This document shows, piece after piece, positions 1-7,462 of a stretch of DNA of 64,000 nt. Position 1 is the first letter of the stretch, and every line of letters starts with the position of its first letter. The stretch is from contig CAJXMJ010000001.1 in assembly GCA_913056455.1 (NCBI GenBank), positions 1,302,001-1,366,000 on the forward strand, read 5' to 3'. Below the pieces are notes generated by a model. The model had not been told where the DNA came from. It did no database searches and saw only the letters and a list, made by a program, of their open reading frames with translations. The stretch is from an uncultured Fodinibius sp. (GTDB lineage Bacteria; Bacteroidota; Rhodothermia; Balneolales; Balneolaceae). The position numbers and the translations under genes were made by a program.

Positions 1-1
1 G

Positions 2-157
2 GTGATTATATTCAATATTGATGGGTATTATGACAAACTGATCGAGTTTATCGACGAGGCAGTAAAAAGTCAGTTTATCACTGAGGATAATAGAACATTG
101 CTGAAAACAGCAAACACCATCGAAGAATGCCTAAATCACCTTCCTTTTCACAACTGA
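2..157 (+). CDS. 3' end of a LOG-family (TIGR00730-like) phosphoribohydrolase, partial
   Basis: Only the last 51 codons are present; the gene begins before the window. The frame opens at base 2 and stops with TGA at 155-157. The peptide contains NIDGYYDKLIEFIDEAV followed by SQFI, which resembles the conserved C-terminal part of LOG/YvdD-type lysine-decarboxylase-like proteins (N-x-x-GYYD-x-L-I-x-F). That family cleaves cytokinin riboside 5'-monophosphates or related nucleotides. The catalytic PGGxGTxxE region would lie upstream and cannot be seen, so the assignment rests on the tail alone. Confidence 0.6.
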   Translation: MIIFNIDGYYDKLIEFIDEAVKSQFITEDNRTLLKTANTIEECLNHLPFHN

Positions 158-161
158 TGGG

Positions 162-653
162 TTAACCAAAGCTTGTTAGTCCCGGTTTATACCATCCTAA
201 CAACGTGCTTATCACCACAAGTATATATACAACTATCGAACAGCAATAAGCAGCACTCCACTTTTTTAAAGCTTCAACTCTATCATCAGCTTTATTTTCT
301 TGTATCCACTGGACAAGTTTTTTACTTCTTCTTAGATCGAAAATGATTAGAGCAAGAATGATTACAAAAATAAGTTGCTTCAACGCCAGCCAGGGATAAA
401 GCTGAACATCAAACCATCCCCATTGCGGACCTTTAGGAATATTCGAAAGTACCCATCCTGAAATGATTATCCCTCCGGCGCCAACAATGGTGCCCCATTT
501 TGCTAACCGACGCTCGGTTTGTATCAGTTGGTATGTAGTAGAAAGACTTTTTGCCAGATATATTCTAAAGCCATAGAGCAGACTTCCTGCAAACGCTCCA
601 AACCAAATGAGATATGAAAGAATGTGAATCCACCGAAAGAGTTCATACAACAT
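162..653 (-). CDS. Small four-helix membrane protein, CopD/DUF2269-like
   Basis: A 163-residue hydrophobic protein with about four membrane segments (roughly residues 5-28, 52-70, 84-106 and 133-154). The first segment carries RWIHILSYLIWFG, a pattern of His plus aromatic residues also seen in CopD-like and related predicted inner-membrane proteins. It begins 11 bases after the acyl-CoA ligase stop on the same strand, so the two are probably co-transcribed. The precise function is unknown: the His could bind haem or metal, but no second ligand is obvious. Confidence 0.55.
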   Translation of the reverse strand: MLYELFRWIHILSYLIWFGAFAGSLLYGFRIYLAKSLSTTYQLIQTERRLAKWGTIVGAGGIIISGWVLSNIPKGPQWGWFDVQLYPWLALKQLIFVIILALIIFDLRRSKKLVQWIQENKADDRVEALKKWSAAYCCSIVVYILVVISTLLGWYKPGLTSFG

Positions 654-664
654 TCGAACTTCTT

Positions 665-2545
665 TTAGTTGGAAAAAATATCATTAATCAGATGACCGTA
701 TTTATCCTCAACTATTCGGCGCTTAATTTTCAATGTGGGCGTAAGCTCTCCGGTTTCAACAGTAAATTCATTCGGTACAATACGGAAATCCCTGATCTTT
801 TCGTGTGATGCCAAATCCTTAGAATGACTCCGGACTTCTTTGCTATAAATTTTCTGCACCTCATCTTTTTGGATCAGATCTTCAATAGAATCATATTCAA
901 TCCCTTCTTCCTCGGCATGTTCCTCAAGTGCCTCGAAATCCGGTACTATTAAGGCCGCCATATAGGGCTGACGTTCCCCGACGACTACCAGCTGATCAAT
1001 CCATTTGCTGGTTTTAAAAAGATCCTCAATCGGTCCCGGGTAAATATTTTTACCTCCTGCATTTACAATCATATGCTTGATCCGGTCAGTAATCTGAAGT
1101 TTTCCATCCACAAACTTTCCTACATCTCCGGTATGTAGATACCCATCATCATCAATCATTTCACGGGTGGCCTCATCATTTTTCCAGTATCCTTTCATCA
1201 CATTAGGTCCTTTACAAAGAATCTCACCCTGCTCGGAATTGTGATCGGTTGGATAATTTTCACCGCTGATCTCAGCAATAATTTTACTGTCCTCCAATCG
1301 CTGAATAGCGACCGTAACACCCGGCAACACCTTACCGACAGTTCCCATCTTCTCGTCACCATAAGTATTGCAACACATAACAGGCGATGTTTCAGTTAGT
1401 CCGTAACCCTCAATAATGTGAAGTCCTGCTCCCATAAAGAAATGGCCAATCTCGGCCGGTAATGCAGCCCCACCCGAAACAAAAAAGCGAATACGTCCAC
1501 CAGTGCGCTCTTTCAACTTATCAAAAACCAGTTTATCGGCCAGTTTCTTCTGCATTGAAACCAAACCACGCTCTCCATCAGCATATTTGCGACCTACTTT
1601 CTGGGCCCAATCAAAAATTTTCTGTTTAACAGCACTGCCCTCTTCTACACTTTTGGAAACAAGATTGTAAATCTTCTCGAAGAGTCGCGGCACACTCATT
1701 ATTATTGTTGGATGGGCCTCTGTCATATTTTTCGCCACTGTATCTACACTTTCAGCGTAATAGATCTCCGCACCGCCCGCCATCATTGCATAATAACCGG
1801 CCGTTCGTTCAAAGGAGTGACAAAGGGGTAAAAACGACAGGCAACGATCCGTTTCCATAATGTCAATGCGTTGGTGCGCTGCCTTAATATTACTCACAAT
1901 ATTTCGGTGTGTAAGCATGGCTCCCTTGGGCTTACCCGTTGTACCTGAGGTATAAATAAGCGTAGCCAGGTCTTCAGGCTCTATAGCCTTACTTCTTCGA
2001 TCTATTTCATCTTGGACTTTTGGCAATTCCTTGGCTCCCTCAGTCATTACCTCATCAAAAAGAGAAACATATGCATCGTCCAAATAACTGGAAATATTAG
2101 GTTCGTCAAAAGCAATAACACGATTTAAATGCTCACAGTTATCAAATACTTCACGCGCTTTCTTAAGTTGTATGCCCGTAGAGACAAAAAACATTTCTGC
2201 CTCTGAGTTCTTCAAGATATACTCACACTGCTTGGGTGGCAGCGATGTGTACAGCGATACATTTACTGCCCCAATCAGGTGCATTGCTAAATCCACCACA
2301 GCCCACTCATACCGGTTTTCACTAAGGATAGCCACACGATCACCGGCTTCAATGCCATGTTTTATCATATAAGCCGCCAACGTGTGGGCATCTTCATGAA
2401 CTTGGTCCCAGTTTATTGTTTCGTAGGGTTCATCCGTCTTGGGCTTGCGGGCAAAAGCCGTTTTATCGGTCCCTTTGTATTTTTTGGATAAATTCAGAAA
2501 CAGATCCGTTAATGTTTCAAAAGCTACAACTGTGGGCATAATCAA
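665..2545 (-). CDS. fadD: Long-chain fatty acid--CoA ligase (AMP-forming)
   Basis: This 626-residue ANL-superfamily enzyme activates long-chain fatty acids to acyl-CoA through an acyl-AMP intermediate. The P-loop-like AMP motif YTSGTTGKPKGAM lies near residues 198-210. It is followed by LPLCHSFER, the substrate-side EGYGLTETSP motif and the C-terminal GYLHTGDVG and ITDRIKHMIVNAGGKNIYP hinge region. Length and motifs match eukaryote-like/bacterial LACS proteins of about 600 residues. Two in-frame ATGs (2545 and 2539) could start it. The small membrane protein follows directly downstream. It is a cytoplasmic or membrane-associated enzyme supplying acyl-CoA for lipid synthesis or oxidation; the exact chain length is not deducible. 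Confidence 0.93.
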   Translation of the reverse strand: MIMPTVVAFETLTDLFLNLSKKYKGTDKTAFARKPKTDEPYETINWDQVHEDAHTLAAYMIKHGIEAGDRVAILSENRYEWAVVDLAMHLIGAVNVSLYTSLPPKQCEYILKNSEAEMFFVSTGIQLKKAREVFDNCEHLNRVIAFDEPNISSYLDDAYVSLFDEVMTEGAKELPKVQDEIDRRSKAIEPEDLATLIYTSGTTGKPKGAMLTHRNIVSNIKAAHQRIDIMETDRCLSFLPLCHSFERTAGYYAMMAGGAEIYYAESVDTVAKNMTEAHPTIIMSVPRLFEKIYNLVSKSVEEGSAVKQKIFDWAQKVGRKYADGERGLVSMQKKLADKLVFDKLKERTGGRIRFFVSGGAALPAEIGHFFMGAGLHIIEGYGLTETSPVMCCNTYGDEKMGTVGKVLPGVTVAIQRLEDSKIIAEISGENYPTDHNSEQGEILCKGPNVMKGYWKNDEATREMIDDDGYLHTGDVGKFVDGKLQITDRIKHMIVNAGGKNIYPGPIEDLFKTSKWIDQLVVVGERQPYMAALIVPDFEALEEHAEEEGIEYDSIEDLIQKDEVQKIYSKEVRSHSKDLASHEKIRDFRIVPNEFTVETGELTPTLKIKRRIVEDKYGHLINDIFSN

Positions 2546-2720
2546 GAGTTAATTACTGTTAAACCATCAATCACAATCTATTTATACTGCTCGAATATAA
2601 CATTCTGAATCGAAAATTCAGCACATGCCAATATTTCTCGTTATTATTGCTAGTTACAGGTGTAGTGATTGAATTTTTTTAGGTATCCCAAATCCTTATA
2701 TTAAAAGAAAAATTGATGTT

Positions 2721-3230
2721 ATGGCACATCCGGCAAGTGAAGAAACAATTGACTTAGTTAAAGAAATATTCAGCTCATATCTAAAGGAGCACAATCAACG
2801 GCAGACCCCCGAGCGCTTTATGGTTCTCGAAGAAATTTACCGGGCCGACGGTCACTTTGATGCCGATGATATCTTCTTCAATATGAAAGAAGGCGGTACC
2901 CGTGTCTCCAGAGCAACAGTATATAATACCCTTGATCTTTTGGTAGAATGCGGATTGGTTCAGCGACAACAGTTCGGTGAAAACCAGTACTATTACGAGC
3001 GTGCGTATGCCTATCAACAACACGATCATATCATCTGTAAAAAATGTGGCAAAGTTTTAGAATTTTGTGACCCACGTATTCAGGAGATCAAAACGATGAT
3101 GGAGAAAATCCACAAGTTTGATATCTCAGGCCATTCACTCCACTTTTTTGGTACTTGCCAAGATACCGAAGCCTGCGAAAAACGACAGCAAGAGCAAGTC
3201 GGCAAAAAGAAATCAAAAGTTAACTCGTAG
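2721..3230 (+). CDS. fur: Fur-family transcriptional regulator
   Basis: A 169-residue metalloregulator with an N-terminal winged helix (residues about 15-90, including VSRATVYNTLDLL) and a dimerisation/metal domain with HDHIICKKCG (C106, C109) and a second cysteine pair at C146 and C152, which would form the structural zinc site. The H-D-H cluster is typical of Fur. Length is slightly above the usual 140-150 because of a lysine-rich tail. Its own gene stands alone, divergent from fadD, with 175 bases between them. Fur itself is most likely, but PerR or Zur cannot be excluded because the regulatory-site ligands are similar. Confidence 0.88.
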   Translation: MAHPASEETIDLVKEIFSSYLKEHNQRQTPERFMVLEEIYRADGHFDADDIFFNMKEGGTRVSRATVYNTLDLLVECGLVQRQQFGENQYYYERAYAYQQHDHIICKKCGKVLEFCDPRIQEIKTMMEKIHKFDISGHSLHFFGTCQDTEACEKRQQEQVGKKKSKVNS

Positions 3231-3257
3231 TTGTGTATCCACTTTACTTCTTGAGTA

Positions 3258-3746
3258 ATGATTAGCCGGGCCAAGCCTGAACATCTTAAAAGTATAAATA
3301 ATATCTATAATCAGGCGGTAAGAGATGGATTACGCACCGCTCACACTGAGCCAGTTTCTCTGAACAAACGCAGGCAATGGCTTAATAATCATCCCAAAGA
3401 TACCCACCCTGTTTTTGTTTATTTGGATAACGATACCGTGCTTGGATGGCTTTCTATCTCCCCCTACCGGGCTGAGCGACAAGCACTAAATGAGGTTGTT
3501 GAAATTAGTTACTATGTGGATTATGATCATCACAACCGAGGTGTTGCCTCTGAGCTGATGAAATATGGCCTTACATTTTGCAAAGTGGCAAACTACCGAA
3601 TTGCCGTGGCCATTTTAGTAAGCGGTAATAAACCCAGTGTAGCACTCCTCAAAAAGTTTGGGTTCAGCGAAAGTGGACGTATACCGGATGCCCTCCATTT
3701 CGATGGTGAGTATCGAGATCACCTTTATATGTCCAAAAGGCTATAG
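3258..3746 (+). CDS. GNAT-family N-acetyltransferase (phosphinothricin acetyltransferase-like)
   Basis: This 162-residue protein has the single-domain GNAT fold. Recognisable features are the N-terminal SINNIYNQAV segment typical of Pat/YncA-type acetyltransferases, the central EISYYVDYDHHNRGVASELM acetyl-CoA pyrophosphate-binding region, and a C-terminal FGFSESG-R-DA-HFDGEYRDHLYMSKRL stretch. Members transfer acetyl groups from acetyl-CoA to amino groups such as phosphinothricin or methionine sulfoximine. It starts 27 bases after fur and could be read through from it. Substrate is unknown. Confidence 0.82.
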   Translation: MISRAKPEHLKSINNIYNQAVRDGLRTAHTEPVSLNKRRQWLNNHPKDTHPVFVYLDNDTVLGWLSISPYRAERQALNEVVEISYYVDYDHHNRGVASELMKYGLTFCKVANYRIAVAILVSGNKPSVALLKKFGFSESGRIPDALHFDGEYRDHLYMSKRL

Positions 3747-3772
3747 GTATTAAAACCTTCACTAAATAAACC

Positions 3773-3800
3773 ACGGAAATTCTAAAGAATTTTGATCCGT
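3773..3800 (+). terminator. Imperfect hairpin after the acetyltransferase gene
   Basis: AAATTCT at 3777-3783 and AGAATTT at 3786-3792 are a perfect 7-bp inverted repeat around AA. An outer ACGG/CCGT pair extends the stem with a TGAT bulge on one side. It lies 30 bases after the acetyltransferase stop. No good T-tract follows, so termination is only one reading; it could also be a leader structure of the RRM gene. Confidence 0.3.
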
Positions 3801-3907
3801 TTCCCCATCAAAAATTAATTTCTTTTCTATTAAAAAACGTCGTAATATCGTATTTGTAGGAGGCGTTTCGATTCCTATATCAACTAAAATAAACCGGTAT
3901 TAGACGA

Positions 3908-4171
3908 ATGAATATTTACGTAGGAAACCTATCATTTAAGGTTTCAGATCAAGAATTAATGGAAGTATTTGAGAAATTTGGCAATGTAACTTCTGCCAAG
4001 GTAATTAAGGACCGGGAAACCGGCCGTTCAAAAGGATTTGGATTCGTAGAAATGAAAAATGACAGCGAAGCTCAAGCTGCTATTGATGACCTAAATGGCA
4101 TCGAAATCAAGGGTCGTACAATTAAAGTGAACAAAGCCCGTCCTAAACAGAAAGCCGGCAGCCAACAATAA
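3908..4171 (+). CDS. RRM-domain RNA-binding protein
   Basis: An 87-residue protein consisting of a single RNA recognition motif. RNP2 is IYVGNL (residues 3-8) and RNP1 is KGFGFVEM (residues 42-49), with a short basic tail. These small bacterial RRM proteins, common in Cyanobacteria and Bacteroidota, bind single-stranded RNA and are often cold-induced. The gene is monocistronic: a 160-base leader precedes it and a strong terminator follows. An AGGAGG sequence sits in the leader at 3858-3863, too far (about 45 bases) to be this start's ribosome site. Confidence 0.92.
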   Translation: MNIYVGNLSFKVSDQELMEVFEKFGNVTSAKVIKDRETGRSKGFGFVEMKNDSEAQAAIDDLNGIEIKGRTIKVNKARPKQKAGSQQ

Positions 4172-4189
4172 GTTTTTGTTGAGTCTCTT

Positions 4190-4220
4190 AAAAACCCCGA
4201 AATTCTTCTCGGGGTTTTTT
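4190..4220 (+). terminator. Rho-independent terminator of the RRM gene
   Basis: An 11-bp stem (AAAAACCCCGA at 4190-4200 with TCGGGGTTTTT at 4209-4219) encloses an 8-base loop and ends in a run of six T. It lies 18 bases after the RRM stop codon. Confidence 0.88.
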
Positions 4221-4280
4221 GCTTAGTTGGCATTAAACTATCGATCGGGATTTTTAATTTACCCATGATATCTGTATTTT

Positions 4281-4300
4281 ATATTATTATATAATGATAT
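4281..4300 (+). promoter_or_regulatory. Palindromic operator candidate for the ArsR-family regulator
   Basis: The 20 bases form a near-perfect palindrome: ATAT, then an ATTATATAAT core, then ATAT, with one mismatched pair between outer arms and core. It lies 12 bases before the ArsR start codon. ArsR/SmtB repressors typically bind AT-rich imperfect 12-2-12 palindromes that overlap the promoter. Binding by this ArsR is inference. Confidence 0.55.
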
Positions 4301-4312
4301 ATTGATAGTATT

Positions 4313-4678
4313 ATGGATACTGACCAACCGTTACTCGATGAACAAGCCATTCAAATAAAAGCAAAATTGTTTCGTGGTTTTGCGGATCCCTCCCGGCTAA
4401 TGCTTATTGAAGTATTACGCAACGGAAAGAAAAGTGTAGGAGAATTAGTAGAGATAACCGGTCTTTCTCAACCGAATGTGTCTAACCATTTACGCTGTCT
4501 TTCTGATTGTGATCTGGTAAAAAAAGACCGGAACGGTCGTTATATCTATTACAGCCTCAGTGATAAGCGCATAACAACGATTCTTCGGCAATCGGAACAA
4601 CTTCTATCAGAAGTCGCCAAAGGCGTATACGATTGCACGCGATATAATTCAACAAATGGATTAGAAAAAAATGAGTAA
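4313..4678 (+). CDS. ArsR/SmtB-family metal-sensing repressor, CmtR-like cysteine pattern
   Basis: A 121-residue winged-helix repressor with the recognition segment TGLSQPNVSNHLRCLSDC and a wing ending in GRYIYYSL. Cysteines occur at C62, C66 and C108. This spacing (4, then 42) closely matches the C57/C61/C102 cadmium/lead site of mycobacterial CmtR, rather than the ELCVCD site of ArsR/CadC. The stop overlaps the ATPase start by 8 bases (ATGAGTAA), so the two are translationally coupled. It probably represses its own operon through the palindrome at 4281-4300 and releases on binding a soft metal. The metal identity is inferred from cysteine spacing only. Confidence 0.88.
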   Translation: MDTDQPLLDEQAIQIKAKLFRGFADPSRLMLIEVLRNGKKSVGELVEITGLSQPNVSNHLRCLSDCDLVKKDRNGRYIYYSLSDKRITTILRQSEQLLSEVAKGVYDCTRYNSTNGLEKNE

Positions 4679-6767
4679 GAAAGAAGTACAACTCAGTGTT
4701 AAAGGCATGGACTGCTCGGGCTGTGCCAACAATGTAAAAAGTGCGCTCGAACAGCTTGAGGAAGTAGAGTCTGCAGAAGTCTTTCTTTCCGCCGAGAAAG
4801 CAAAAATTCGGACTAAAACCGATTCTCCTGACCTAAGTGCTTTTAAAAAAGCCATTGAGGACATAGGCTATCATGTCCCTGATGATACTACAGATCAACC
4901 TGAGGAGGAAAACGAATCTCTCAAGGAAAAAGCCCAGAAATCTTTCCGACTATTTGGACTTGTTTTCGGAGTAATTTTGCTGGTCGTAATAGCCGGTGAA
5001 TGGCTGGGGCTTTTTCAGGCATTAACAAAATGGGTTCCTTTCTGGGCTGGAGCAGTTCTTGTACTTTCAATGGGATATCCTGTATTTAAACAGGTTATCG
5101 TAGCCGCAAAAAAGGGACTTGTTACCCCACATGCTTTGATGGCACTGGGATCACTTACGGCTTTGGCTGCCGGAGAATGGGTTACGGCCGGTATTGTGGT
5201 ATTTTTCATGCGTACCGGTGATTATATCGAAAGCTATACGACCGAAAAAGCCCGGGATTCACTTCGCTCGCTGACAGAACTTGCCCCAGAGACTGCCACC
5301 GTGTTGCGGGACGGCTCCGAAAAAGAAATTCCCATAGATCAGGTTAAAAAGGGAGATCAGATTTTAGTACGTCCCGGTGGTAAAATACCGGTAGATGGAA
5401 CCGTCATTGACGGGCAAGCCACCATTGACGAATCTCCCATTACCGGTGAATCAATGCCCGTCGAAAAGACAGAAGGATCCAGTGTTTTTGCATCTACCAT
5501 TGCGCAGGGCGGATTTCTTACCCTTCGAGCCGAAGCAATCGGAAGTGATACCACCTTTGGCAAAATTATAAACATGGTGGAAGAAGCCGAATCTCGGAAA
5601 GGTGCTGTACAGCGTTATGCCGATAAATTTTCGGCCTGGTACTTACCGGTTGTAACTTCCATTGCCATATTGACCTACCTAATTAGCGGCGACCTGATGG
5701 CAACCGTTGCTGTCATGGTAGTGGCCTGTGCCTGCGCATTTGCCCTTGCAACGCCCGTTGCCCTGCTGGCTTCGGTGGGATCCAATGCTAAACGCGGCGT
5801 ACTCATTAAAGGTGGAAAATATATCGAAGCCCTTGCCCGGGCCGATGTCCTGCTGATTGATAAAACTGGAACGCTGACTTTTGGCCGGCCTGAAATTTCG
5901 GAAATTATTACGCTTAACGGAACCACCGAGGGCGAACTGCTCATCATGGCGGCCAGTGCCGAGCAATACTCCGATCACCCCCTAGGAAAAGCCGTCGTTG
6001 AAGCCGCTCAGAAACGGCATCTTAACCTTTCCAAGCCTGAGAATTTTGAAGAAATAACGGCAAATGGAGTCCGGGCTAAGTTTAAAGATTATACCGTAAC
6101 CGTTGGCAACGAGCGGCTGATTGAAAATGGTAAGCAAGTTATCCGCTCCACCATCGACAATATTAAAGCAGAAGGCAAAACGGCTATCATTGTGCAAAAA
6201 GATGGGCTGCCGATTGGAATACTCGCGGCCCAAGACACAGAACGTTCTGAAGCAGATATTGCGCTAAAGAATCTTCGCAAACAACATTCGTTTAATACTG
6301 TTGAACTCCTAACAGGAGACAATACCGAAACGGCTCGCCATTTAGCAAATAAATTGAACATTGATTTCAGAGCTGAACTGTTACCTGAAGACAAAATTGA
6401 TATCGTCAAACATTATCAGTCTGACGATCAAACCGTGGTGATGATTGGTGATGGCGTCAATGATGCCCCTGCCCTTGCTCAGGCCGATGTAGGTATTGCC
6501 ATGGGGACCACCGGCACAGATGTGGCTATCGAAACCGCAGATATTACCCTGATGCGCGATGACTGGAATCTTGTGCCCGACCTTTTTACATCTGCCAACA
6601 AAACGATGAACATTATCAAATGGAATTTTGGATTTACGACCGCCTATAATTTAGTGGGACTTTCTCTCGCAGCATTCGGCATCCTCCCTCCCGTTTTAGC
6701 TGCTGCAGCACAGTCACTGCCCGATGTCGGCATATTGCTTAATTCATCACGATTGATAAAAAAGTAA
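4671..6767 (+). CDS. P1B-type heavy-metal-translocating ATPase with a CAC membrane motif
   Basis: This 698-residue transporter exports a soft or transition metal across the inner membrane at the cost of ATP. It has one N-terminal HMA domain (GMDCSGCA, C15 and C18). It also has the actuator TGES motif (DESPITGESMP), the phosphorylation site DKTGTLT (D397), the nucleotide-domain SDHPLGKAV and the hinge GDGVNDAPAL. The usual CPC/CPx in the transport helix is replaced by C353-A354-C355 within CACAFALATP. The last helix has AQSLPDVGILLNS. This combination suggests a less-studied P1B subgroup rather than standard CopA or ZntA. The upstream CmtR-like regulator hints at Cd/Pb/Zn, but the metal cannot be settled from sequence. 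Confidence 0.92.
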   Translation: MSKKEVQLSVKGMDCSGCANNVKSALEQLEEVESAEVFLSAEKAKIRTKTDSPDLSAFKKAIEDIGYHVPDDTTDQPEEENESLKEKAQKSFRLFGLVFGVILLVVIAGEWLGLFQALTKWVPFWAGAVLVLSMGYPVFKQVIVAAKKGLVTPHALMALGSLTALAAGEWVTAGIVVFFMRTGDYIESYTTEKARDSLRSLTELAPETATVLRDGSEKEIPIDQVKKGDQILVRPGGKIPVDGTVIDGQATIDESPITGESMPVEKTEGSSVFASTIAQGGFLTLRAEAIGSDTTFGKIINMVEEAESRKGAVQRYADKFSAWYLPVVTSIAILTYLISGDLMATVAVMVVACACAFALATPVALLASVGSNAKRGVLIKGGKYIEALARADVLLIDKTGTLTFGRPEISEIITLNGTTEGELLIMAASAEQYSDHPLGKAVVEAAQKRHLNLSKPENFEEITANGVRAKFKDYTVTVGNERLIENGKQVIRSTIDNIKAEGKTAIIVQKDGLPIGILAAQDTERSEADIALKNLRKQHSFNTVELLTGDNTETARHLANKLNIDFRAELLPEDKIDIVKHYQSDDQTVVMIGDGVNDAPALAQADVGIAMGTTGTDVAIETADITLMRDDWNLVPDLFTSANKTMNIIKWNFGFTTAYNLVGLSLAAFGILPPVLAAAAQSLPDVGILLNSSRLIKK

Positions 6768-6773
6768 ATTACA

Positions 6774-7388
6774 TTGGCCGACTCAATCATAACCCGGTAT
6801 AATAATAAGACAGAAAAGTATGAGCAAAAATGGGAAAAGTATCTCCAACATACCCACCAAAAGCTCCTAACATATATCGAAGTAACACAATCAGATATCA
6901 TATTAGATCCCAGCGGAGGCACGGGATTACTCGTCAAAAAACTTATCGCCCAAGATAGTACCTTCAAGCATTTTGTAATTAATGATCCTTCTGAGAAAAT
7001 GCTTGGAATTGCACGCCAACGGCTATCCGGCAATCCCTCAATTATTTTTGAGAATCAAAAGATTCAAGACCTCTCCTACCCGCAGAATTACTTTAGTAAA
7101 ATCATCTGCTTAAATTCCTTTCACTTTTATGAACATCAGGAGCAAGTTATAGATCAGTTTTACAGACTCCTGAAACCGGGTGGAAAACTCTTTATCCTGG
7201 ATTGGAATAGAGATGGATTCTTCAGAATAGTCAATACCTTAATACGATGGTCAAGCTCGGAATATATAAATACGCGATCGCTGCATGAGTTACAGCAAAT
7301 GATATCTGATAAAAGTTATAATGTGCGAGAATCACATTGCTGGAACTGGCGCTACTGGAAGTTTTTGTTTATAGAAGCAGTTAAATAA
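6774..7388 (+). CDS. Class I SAM-dependent methyltransferase, third gene of the metal operon
   Basis: A 204-residue Rossmann-fold methyltransferase. Motif I is ILDPSGGTGLL (residues about 43-53); NDPSEKMLGIAR follows, then the post-motif KIICLNSFHFYEH and LKPGGKLFILDWNRDG. The start is a TTG at 6774, six bases after the ATPase stop; no internal ATG lies before motif I, so TTG is the best choice. It lacks the conserved cysteines expected of arsenite methyltransferase ArsM. The substrate is unknown; co-transcription with the metal exporter suggests a linked stress or detoxification role, which is inference. Confidence 0.8.
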   Translation: MADSIITRYNNKTEKYEQKWEKYLQHTHQKLLTYIEVTQSDIILDPSGGTGLLVKKLIAQDSTFKHFVINDPSEKMLGIARQRLSGNPSIIFENQKIQDLSYPQNYFSKIICLNSFHFYEHQEQVIDQFYRLLKPGGKLFILDWNRDGFFRIVNTLIRWSSSEYINTRSLHELQQMISDKSYNVRESHCWNWRYWKFLFIEAVK

Positions 7389-7462
7389 AAATCAACTTGG
7401 TACTGTTGGGAGCGAACAATATCTTTAGCGCAAATTTTAATGATAGTATTACATGAGTGACG

